From Ruegeria sp. YS9 (lineage in GTDB: Bacteria > Pseudomonadota > Alphaproteobacteria > Rhodobacterales > Rhodobacteraceae), in NCBI RefSeq assembly GCF_024628725.1, contig NZ_CP102409.1, positions 777,001-841,000 of the forward strand: a stretch of 64,000 nucleotides of DNA, in the 5' to 3' direction. Positions within the stretch are counted from its first letter, which is position 1. Each line of letters begins with the position of its first letter. The notes below the pieces were generated by a model. That model saw only the letters and a program-made list of their open reading frames with translations, searched no databases and had not been told where the DNA came from. A program made the position numbers and the translations under genes. Of this stretch, positions 8,846 through 15,477 are shown one piece after another.

Positions 8846-10069
8846 ATGAACTACCAGCAGTATTTTCGTGATCAACTTGGTCTACTGAAAGACGAAGGAA
8901 ACTACCGGGTTTTCGCGGACCTCGAACGTCAGTGCGGCGCGTTTCCAAAGGCGCGCAGTTACACGGGGAATGGTCCCGAAAAAGTCACTGTCTGGTGCTC
9001 GAACGACTATCTTGGAATGGGCCAGCACCCAAAAGTCCTCGCAGCCATGCATGGGGCGATTGACAAAAGTGGTGCCGGGGCAGGGGGAACGCGGAATATC
9101 TCGGGAACCACGCACGAACATGTGCTGTTGGAGCAGGAGCTTGCGGACCTTCACGGCAAGGACGCGGCATTGCTGTTCACGTCTGGTTACGTATCCAATT
9201 GGGCCGCCTTGGGAACCTTGGCGTCCCGCATTCCTGGCATCACGGTTTTGTCCGACGAATTGAATCATGCCTCGATGATCGAGGGGATTCGTCACAGTCG
9301 TTGCCAAAAGCGGATATGGAAGCACAACGATCTTGCGGATCTTGAAAGACACCTTGCGGACCTGCCTGCAAATGCGCCAAAGCTGATTGCGTTTGAAAGC
9401 GTCTATTCCATGGATGGCGACATTGCACCGATTGCCGGGATCTGTGATCTGGCGGATCGTTACGGTGCGATGACCTATCTGGATGAGGTTCACGCGGTCG
9501 GGTTGTACGGTCCGCGCGGCGGAGGCATTGCCGAGCGCGAGGGCCTGATGGACCGCCTGACCGTGATTGAAGGGACTTTGGGCAAGGCGTTCGGCGTGGT
9601 AGGAGGATACGTCGCGGCGTCGAAGGAGCTTGTCGACTTTGTCCGATCCTTTGCCAGCGGGTTTATTTTCACCACTGCTTTGCCTCCGGCCGTGGCAGCA
9701 GGTGCTGCGGCTTCGGTGAAGCACCTGAAGCAAAGCAATGCAGAGCGGCAACAGCACAAGAAGCGCGTGCGCGAAGTCCGGGACAGGCTGGACGATCTGG
9801 GTATTCCCCATACACCGAACCCAAGCCATATCATTCCGGTCATGGTCGGCGATCCGGTCAAGTGTCGCTTCATTTCGGATGTGCTGATGCGTGACTATGG
9901 GATCTACATTCAGCCCATCAACTATCCAACTGTCCCCAAAGGAACGGAACGTCTGCGGATTACGCCGTCGCCGGTGCACACCTGTGAAGATGTCGACCGG
10001 CTGGTATCCGCATTGGGAGAGTTATGGACGCAATGCCAATTGGCGCGCCGGCCGATGGCCGCGCAATGA
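8846..10069 (+). CDS. hemA: 5-aminolevulinate synthase
   Basis: A 407-residue PLP enzyme that condenses glycine and succinyl-CoA, the first committed haem step in Alphaproteobacteria. Diagnostic stretches are [46 protein letters not shown], the PLP region [17 protein letters not shown] and the Schiff-base Lys in [17 protein letters not shown] at 8846, 1 nt after the DUF302 stop, is preferred over in-frame TTG codons upstream. An ALAS gene here probably supplies haem for the many c-type cytochromes of the sox cluster. It may be a second copy, since an alphaproteobacterium usually carries a housekeeping hemA elsewhere. Confidence 0.95.
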   Translation: MNYQQYFRDQLGLLKDEGNYRVFADLERQCGAFPKARSYTGNGPEKVTVWCSNDYLGMGQHPKVLAAMHGAIDKSGAGAGGTRNISGTTHEHVLLEQELADLHGKDAALLFTSGYVSNWAALGTLASRIPGITVLSDELNHASMIEGIRHSRCQKRIWKHNDLADLERHLADLPANAPKLIAFESVYSMDGDIAPIAGICDLADRYGAMTYLDEVHAVGLYGPRGGGIAEREGLMDRLTVIEGTLGKAFGVVGGYVAASKELVDFVRSFASGFIFTTALPPAVAAGAAASVKHLKQSNAERQQHKKRVREVRDRLDDLGIPHTPNPSHIIPVMVGDPVKCRFISDVLMRDYGIYIQPINYPTVPKGTERLRITPSPVHTCEDVDRLVSALGELWTQCQLARRPMAAQ

Positions 10070-10127
10070 CGATGACGAATTGACCAAAGGCAAGGACACA
10101 TACGCAACGAAGTGAGAGTTTCTGCCC

Positions 10128-11186
10128 ATGGAGAGGCTCATCGATCTGCTGGGAGACCCTGGCGCATTGGCATTTGCCGGAGTGCTCGTCGGTATCTTGT
10201 TCGGCGTGACGGCTCAGAAGTCCCATTTTTGTTTGCGCGCGTCGACTGTCGAAGTCGCCGAAGGTAAGCTTGGCCCCCGTTTGGCGGTTTGGCTGATTGC
10301 CTTTACCGCGGCACTGACGCTGGTTCAGGCGCTTGTCTCGCTTGAATTGCTGGACCTTTCAGAAGCACGCGCCATCGCGTCAACCGGCAGCCTTAGCGGT
10401 GCGGTTATCGGCGGAGCGATGTTTGGCATCGGAATGGTTCTTGCGCGCGGATGTGCATCTCGCCTGTTGGTCTTGGCCTCGTGCGGCAACCTGCGTGCAC
10501 TTGTGACAGGATTGATTTTGACCTTGGTGGCCCAGGCAGCCTACACAGGAGTACTCAGCCCAGCCCGTGAAGCGATTTCCGGTCTGTGGACCATCTCAGG
10601 AGGCGCACAGCGCGATCTTTCAGCAATAATCGGGCTTTCGCCACCGGCCTATACAGCCGTTGCCGCAATTGGATTTGTTCTGGCAATTGTGTTTGCTTTT
10701 CATAGAAATGTCGCACCTGCAAAGATCGTGACAGCCGCAGGCGTGGGCGGGGCAGTGGCGCTTGGGTGGTTCATGACATATTCCATCGCGCAAGCTTCTT
10801 TCGAAGTCGTGCCTGTGTCTTCAGTGACGTTTACCGGCCCGGCCACAGACACGCTGATGGCGTTGGTTGCAGAGAGAAATGTGGCGCTGTCTTTCGGCAT
10901 CGGCCTTGTTCCCGGCGTGGCCATTGGCGCAGCAGGATCTGCCATCCTTTCCGGCGAGTGGAAGATCGAACGTTTTGGCTCGGATACACCGATGGAACGT
11001 TACCTGGTCGGAGCTGTCCTCATGGGGTTCGGAGCGATGCTTGCCGGAGGTTGCGCCGTGGGCGCCGGGCTTTCAGGCGGGGCCGCCCTGTCATTGACAG
11101 CCTGGCTTGCCGTTTTCTTCATGTGGGTTGGGGCGATAGGCACGCACAGGTTTTTGATGCGTCTACCGGTACTACAGCATTCCTGA
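10128..11186 (+). CDS. YeeE/YedE-family sulfur permease (SoxT-like)
   Basis: A 352-residue membrane protein with about nine hydrophobic segments. Conserved YeeE/YedE Cys-containing motifs are present: QKSHFCLRASTVE, GIGMVLARGCASRLLVLASCGNLRALVTG and GFGAMLAGGCAVGAGLSGGAAL. The family includes SoxT and the thiosulfate transporter TsuA, in which conserved Cys residues pass sulfur compounds through the pore. It lies 58 nt after hemA, and its end is 1 nt from the convergent SoxH-like gene. Import or export of thiosulfate, sulfide or a related sulfur species is inferred. Confidence 0.85.
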   Translation: MERLIDLLGDPGALAFAGVLVGILFGVTAQKSHFCLRASTVEVAEGKLGPRLAVWLIAFTAALTLVQALVSLELLDLSEARAIASTGSLSGAVIGGAMFGIGMVLARGCASRLLVLASCGNLRALVTGLILTLVAQAAYTGVLSPAREAISGLWTISGGAQRDLSAIIGLSPPAYTAVAAIGFVLAIVFAFHRNVAPAKIVTAAGVGGAVALGWFMTYSIAQASFEVVPVSSVTFTGPATDTLMALVAERNVALSFGIGLVPGVAIGAAGSAILSGEWKIERFGSDTPMERYLVGAVLMGFGAMLAGGCAVGAGLSGGAALSLTAWLAVFFMWVGAIGTHRFLMRLPVLQHS

Positions 11187-11187
11187 C

Positions 11188-12132
11188 TTACTCGAACTCC
11201 ATCTGTTCGAAAACGCGCCCGGCATTCTTTGTTGCCAGTTCCTCGTACGTGTCCAGATGGGCATAGGGGGACTGATCGACATAATAGGCTTCGGTCAGAT
11301 CGCCGCCTGCATCCATATGTTCTTGAATCCTGGTTCGCAGGTACACCAGGTAATCGCGTGTATAGCGGCGTACCTGATCCATATTCGTGGGATGACCGTG
11401 CCCGGGAATGACATACGTGGCATTCAAAGCCTCGAACTCGTTGTCCCAGGTTTCCAGCCAATCCGCGGTATAGGTATCCTGAAAGATCGGCAGCATGCGC
11501 TCGTGGAACGCCATGTCACCCGCGATGACAAGGCCTTGGTTCGGCAGCCAGATCGAGATATCGCCGGGGCTGTGGGCCGGTCCGAGGTATTTTGCTTCGA
11601 TCCGGAAGTCGCCCATCTCAACCACGTATTCATCATCGAATGTCTCGGTTGGGCCTGCCAGAAACGTACCCTCTGCCTTGTCCTGATTGTATCGTTTCAT
11701 TCCTTCCAGAATCTGAGGGCCATACTCCTCGAACTCAGCTGCTGCATCCGAATGGGCGACGATTGGAACACCGATTTCCGACCAGTAGGCATTGCCAAGC
11801 ATCGCGTGCCCCTGACCGTTTTCGTTGAAGACAAGCGTGACGGGCTGATCCGTAATCGCCTGAATTTCCTTGTGCAGCGCCTCGGCAAGGACATAGGCCG
11901 CACCGCCGTTGACAACGACCACACCTTCACCGGTCACGATGAAGCTCAGGTTGTTGTTGTGACCAGAGTTTTCGTAGGTCGGTGGAGCGGTTGCGCCAAT
12001 GGCGGAATAGACGCCAGGAATGAACTCGACCGGCTTGGAATACAGAACGCTTTGCGGATACTGGTCAGCAATATCCTCGCTTGCCCAAGTTGGCGTGGCG
12101 AAAGCAACCGCAATCATGAGTGATCGTATCAT
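11188..12132 (-). CDS. SoxH-like metallo-beta-lactamase-fold protein with altered metal motif
   Basis: A 314-residue exported protein (signal MIRSLMIAVAFATPTWA). It has the MBL fold: NLSFIVTGEGVVVVNGG, GPAHSPGDISIWLP, GLVIAGDMAFHERMLP and YVIPGHGHPT. The position of the canonical HxHxDH loop reads FNENGQGHAMLGN (residues 102-114), so the first His, second His, Asp and third His are all replaced, while the later His/Asp ligands remain. The gene overlaps the upstream MBL gene by 4 nt (ATGA), giving the ATG at 12132. SoxH of Paracoccus is the nearest named relative by context. Zn-hydrolase activity is doubtful. Confidence 0.82.
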   Translation of the reverse strand: MIRSLMIAVAFATPTWASEDIADQYPQSVLYSKPVEFIPGVYSAIGATAPPTYENSGHNNNLSFIVTGEGVVVVNGGAAYVLAEALHKEIQAITDQPVTLVFNENGQGHAMLGNAYWSEIGVPIVAHSDAAAEFEEYGPQILEGMKRYNQDKAEGTFLAGPTETFDDEYVVEMGDFRIEAKYLGPAHSPGDISIWLPNQGLVIAGDMAFHERMLPIFQDTYTADWLETWDNEFEALNATYVIPGHGHPTNMDQVRRYTRDYLVYLRTRIQEHMDAGGDLTEAYYVDQSPYAHLDTYEELATKNAGRVFEQMEFE

Positions 12133-13055
12133 GACGCCTCTCCAATGAACCTGTAGGCCGAACCGGTCTTTTCGACGCGGCCAATTCCACCGTTCGGCAG
12201 GTGGAAGCCAATCATTCTCATTTTCTCTTCGGAAATCTGATCCAGAAGTGAGTAACGCGCAGCTGCGGCGACCTGGGGGTCCTGATCCGTTCCACTGTGC
12301 CAATCGGGGTGTTCAAACGCAACGTGCGGATTTCCGAGCGCGTCGCCTACGACCATCACCGACTCATCCCCATTTCGAAGCTCAAAGGCCATGTGACCGG
12401 GCGTGTGCCCAAAGCTTGCCCGTGCGGCAATACCGGGAAGGATCTCGTGCCCATCCTCAAAGAACGCGACCTGATCCTCGATTGCTTCCAATCGGCGTTT
12501 GGCACCGACCGCGAACGCGGTGCGATCTTCGCCAATCGTGTCCACCGTTGAGGGGTTCCACCAATAATCCCATTCTTTGCGTCCAATGAGGTGCGTCGCA
12601 TTTGGGAAAAGCAGGTCGTCGAAGTCATCCAGAACACCCCAGATGTGATCGGGGTGTGCATGGGTGAAGACCACATGCGTAACATCCTCGGGCGACAGGT
12701 CGATTGTTTCAAGAGTCTCCAAAAGCTTGCCAGATGTAGGCATGAAGTCCGGCCCCGCGCCAACATCAAATAGTACGGTGTTTTCATCATCTCGATAGAG
12801 CGTGACGTTGCACTCTGGCTCGTACTTGGTCGCGTCCGCTTGATTGCGGATCAGGATTTGCTCGATCTCCTCTTTGGGCATGGCTCCGAAAACAACATCA
12901 GGTGGGAATGACAGGTATCCGTCTGACACGGTTGTAATTCGGGCTGAAGGGCCGAGCCGCAGCTCTGCCTGCACGATCCTGGTTTGAGCTCCAAGTACCG
13001 CGAGGCACGTGGCATTGAACAGGAAACTGCGTCGGGACAAAGAAATTCCATTCAT
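12129..13055 (-). CDS. SoxG-like metallo-beta-lactamase-fold hydrolase
   Basis: A 308-residue MBL-fold enzyme with a Tat-like signal (LSRRSFLFNATCLAVLGAQT). The metal site is intact: THAHPDH at 131-137, FGHTPGHMAFEL, VVGDALGNPH and a C-terminal GFHLPNGGIG. It is probably periplasmic. ATG at 13055 is the first in-frame ATG; no good Shine-Dalgarno is visible, and a TTG at 13061 is possible. It is the first gene of a two-gene operon with the SoxH-like gene, convergent with the main sox run. Assignment to SoxG is by pairing and location; the substrate is unknown. Confidence 0.78.
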   Translation of the reverse strand: MNGISLSRRSFLFNATCLAVLGAQTRIVQAELRLGPSARITTVSDGYLSFPPDVVFGAMPKEEIEQILIRNQADATKYEPECNVTLYRDDENTVLFDVGAGPDFMPTSGKLLETLETIDLSPEDVTHVVFTHAHPDHIWGVLDDFDDLLFPNATHLIGRKEWDYWWNPSTVDTIGEDRTAFAVGAKRRLEAIEDQVAFFEDGHEILPGIAARASFGHTPGHMAFELRNGDESVMVVGDALGNPHVAFEHPDWHSGTDQDPQVAAAARYSLLDQISEEKMRMIGFHLPNGGIGRVEKTGSAYRFIGEAS

Positions 13056-13125
13056 ACGCAATCATTAAATTGAATATTATTATTTGTAAACGATGGAAGT
13101 ACCAACAAAGGATCATTCCAAGACG

Positions 13126-13176
13126 CTGAAAAACCGGTCGGGTCTTCTTTGCGATTGGGCGAAGAACGGTTTTCAG
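13126..13176. other. Long imperfect stem-loop upstream of the soxG-like gene
   Basis: CTGAAAAACCG (13126-13136) pairs with CGGTTTTCAG (13167-13176) with one bulge. Inside it, TTCTTTGC pairs with GCGAAGAA with one wobble. No T-run follows on either strand, so it is not a typical terminator. The rest of 13056-13441 shows no convincing gene; an open frame on the minus strand (13173-13466) lacks recognisable motifs. The structure could be a leader or operator element for the minus-strand MBL genes. Confidence 0.35.
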
Positions 13177-13441
13177 TGGTGGTAAATAGAGGCGACACCA
13201 AGGTCATGCGCAAAGTGAACGTGCAGCGCAATCCGCGCCATGATGGTTTGCCGAGGAAGAGATGATGTCGGAAAGGCGATTGTTACGTGACCTCGAAACA
13301 GGGGAGAGGCCCAGCCGCTGAACGACGGCGACGGCAGACGCAGCTTTGCACCGAAAAATCCCGGCCCATCTGCGTCAAAGCGCATTGTTCTCATCCCGCT
13401 GTGCTTGTAAGGAAATTGCACGGCCCCAGGGGCTGCGCCGT

Positions 13442-13527
13442 GCGGGCGTGATGGAATGGTAGACATATCAGACTTAAAATCTGAAGGGCGTATGCCCGTG
13501 TGGGTTCGAGTCCCACCGCCCGCACCA
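13442..13527 (+). tRNA. tRNA-Leu (anticodon UAA)
   Basis: An 86-nt cloverleaf. The acceptor GCGGGCG (13442-13448) pairs with CGCCCGC (13517-13523), followed by discriminator A and an encoded CCA (13525-13527). The anticodon stem TCAGA/TCTGA encloses the loop CTTAAAA, giving anticodon TAA at 13475-13477. A variable arm (GGGCGTATGCCC) is long, as in class II tRNAs. The T-arm GTGGGTTCGAGTCCCAC is canonical. No integrase or duplicated 3' end is seen nearby, so it is not evidently an attachment site. Confidence 0.97.
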
Positions 13528-13634
13528 CAAAAATTTTCAAAAAATGCCGTGACTTATGGGCGCGTGGCAGGACGCGCCGTGGGGGATGCTCGCGTGCTGC
13601 GAAGGCCCCGCTCAACTCTGCTGTGCAACCGGCC

Positions 13635-14132
13635 CTAAACCGGAAACCCCAATTGTCGGATCAGTTTCCAAATGTCCCTGTTTGCGGCTGACAGCTGATC
13701 AACGACTGCTTCGATCTGGAGCAGAGCATCGTCGTCGACGGTATCCTCGCGGCCGAGTTTTATGTCGGTTTTGCGGTCAGCGATCCGCATGAGGATCGTT
13801 TTCGGGTTTCCGCTTTCAGGGTCGAAGGAATAGATGCAATGGTTGTACTTGTTGCGGATGCCGGAAAGCTTGGCCAGCCTTTGCGTGTGTTCAAGGATCG
13901 GATCGCGAACCGGGGCAGGGCGCCCTTCCATTTTTGCAAGTCTTTCAACCAGATCTATTCGCGCGCGGGTGGTGTTCAAAGTCAAAAAGATGATTACGGC
14001 CACGTCCTTGGACGTTCCGGTCAGGCCGGCGATCAGGTGGATCAGCAGGCTTTCGGTATTTGTCCACATATAGTTCAGTCTGCCGACCAAAAGGATCAGG
14101 CGGTCGAACCGGGCTTCGAACGGATCAGTCAA
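13635..14132 (-). CDS. Uncharacterised HEPN-like protein
   Basis: A 165-residue, mainly helical soluble protein with no signal peptide. It contains IRNKYNHCIYSF, in which Arg93-Asn94 and His98 match the R-N-x3-H signature of HEPN ribonuclease-type domains, here in the second half of a helical bundle as expected. No nucleotidyltransferase or antitoxin partner is adjacent. The start overlaps the end of the upstream LuxR gene by 8 nt, so the two are likely cotranscribed. HEPN membership is inferred from one motif; the gene may simply be a conserved hypothetical. Confidence 0.6.
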   Translation of the reverse strand: MTDPFEARFDRLILLVGRLNYMWTNTESLLIHLIAGLTGTSKDVAVIIFLTLNTTRARIDLVERLAKMEGRPAPVRDPILEHTQRLAKLSGIRNKYNHCIYSFDPESGNPKTILMRIADRKTDIKLGREDTVDDDALLQIEAVVDQLSAANRDIWKLIRQLGFPV

Positions 14133-14877
14133 GGGCGGTCTGCTGCGCCTCGTGAGGCGCTACCTCGAAATAGAAATGAGCAGCCGCAGTCCTGTTGCTG
14201 ACGCCGATCTTTCCGACAACGTTATGCATGTGCAGCTTGACCGTGTGTTCCGTGATGCCCAGCTTGGCCGCAATCAATTTGTTGCTTTTGCCTTCTGAGA
14301 CCAGTTGCAGAACCTGTTTTTCGCGGCGTGTCAGCTTGGAGTATTGTGCATGCCGATCCGCGCCGTTGGATGTAATGGCTTCCCGTTGCCGTGGTCTTTC
14401 AGGCGCGCGCTGACAGGGGGATGAGACACAGTCAGCCAGGAAGCTGGGAAGATACAGTTCCTCGTGCATCAGCAATCTGAGGATGGCCCGCCACGCGTCC
14501 GGCGCGACATTCATCGGCAGAAAGCCTACATCTCCAAACTGCGCGCGGTGCCAGTCTTCGAACAGGTGTCGGGCCGAATCCTCTTTGCGATAGGCGAAGG
14601 CAAGACAGCCGGAACCTGCACTTTTGGAGTATGCATTGGGGCGCGCCAAAAGGTCCTCGATCAACATCTGATCCACGACGACGATCTTGCCGCTGTCCGG
14701 AACAACTGAGCGCATGGCCTCGAGTGTTTCGAAGCGAAAAGCGCGGACGCCAAATTCAGTTTGAACGCTTCTTAGGGTTTGATTTGAATAGAATAGTTCT
14801 TTCCCGAGGAAGACAATCGAAAAATCTTCTGAATAAAGACTCTGATTGCCAGATTCATTGTTCAAAGACTCACTCAT
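14125..14877 (-). CDS. LuxR-family regulator with degenerate receiver domain
   Basis: A 250-residue protein. Residues about 15-135 resemble a receiver fold: FSIVFLGKELFYSN as strand 1 and KIVVVDQML carrying an Asp. The paired acidic residues near strand 1 and the usual KxP-type Lys (here FLPMNV) are missing, so phosphorylation is unlikely. Residues about 180-240 form a canonical LuxR/GerE helix-turn-helix: SKLTRREKQVLQLVSEGK, then LGITEHTVKLHMHNV. The architecture is like CsgD, a biofilm-matrix regulator. It is transcribed divergently from the 760-residue secreted-protein gene, its probable target. Confidence 0.85.
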   Translation of the reverse strand: MSESLNNESGNQSLYSEDFSIVFLGKELFYSNQTLRSVQTEFGVRAFRFETLEAMRSVVPDSGKIVVVDQMLIEDLLARPNAYSKSAGSGCLAFAYRKEDSARHLFEDWHRAQFGDVGFLPMNVAPDAWRAILRLLMHEELYLPSFLADCVSSPCQRAPERPRQREAITSNGADRHAQYSKLTRREKQVLQLVSEGKSNKLIAAKLGITEHTVKLHMHNVVGKIGVSNRTAAAHFYFEVAPHEAQQTALD

Positions 14878-15477
14878 TATATTCCCTCACAAAACGGGGT
14901 TAACCGGAAATGGCTTTATCGAAATGGAATTGCCGGTGCAAAAGTAGTTAACTAATCAAAGAATTACGTAAGATTTATTGTAGCTGAAAACGTGATTTTC
15001 TACAACCAGACGGTATAGTTCAAGTGCCCGAGATATAGAACTATTGTTTAGGTTTTTCGGCTTGTCATTGTGTAACTGGCGGAAACAATTGCATTATTTT
15101 TTGTTGTTTTTCTTGTTTAGAACTTTTTGATCCAGGCCGGGAATAGTTTCGCGGTTTTTTAAAATAAACATAAAATACAACATGTTATCCATATCAGAAC
15201 TTTCAGTTAGCTAGTCGCAAGCGTGCGTCGCTGCAAACATGGTCAGGCTTTAATTGTGAAAGCGTCTGTCCCTGCCGCGCCCGTTCCTTGCGTATTTCAG
15301 CATCGATTGTGAACGGCCGCGAATTCGGCTTAGCCGGGAAAGGAGGTGGCCTCAGGAAAACAATCGTGGACCGCATTCAGCGTGCTTGAACGCTGTGCGG
15401 GTATTTAAGTTTCAATCACGCCCGTTGCCGCTTTGTAGATGAATGGCGGTCAGGCGTTCCAGTAATGGGAATTTGTT
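14878..15477. promoter_or_regulatory. 600-bp divergent control region, AT-rich
   Basis: No supported gene. Roughly 14940-15200 is markedly AT-rich compared with its surroundings, with T-tracts (ATTTTTTGTTGTTTTTCTTG) and a GTTAACTAATCAAAG patch. The part near 15300-15470 is GC-richer. It separates the LuxR gene from the 760-residue protein gene, so both promoters and a long 5' leader should be here. The ATG at 15478 has only a weak ribosome site (GGGAATTTGTT). Specific operators cannot be assigned by eye. Confidence 0.5.

Noticed and set aside
13173..13466. 97-codon minus-strand open frame between the SoxG-like gene and the tRNA
   Set aside because: It overlaps the tRNA, has no ribosome site or recognisable motif, and looks like GC-bias noise.
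13442..13527. tRNA-Leu as an integration site of a genomic island
   Set aside because: No integrase gene or repeat of the tRNA 3' end was seen in the following 10 kb.
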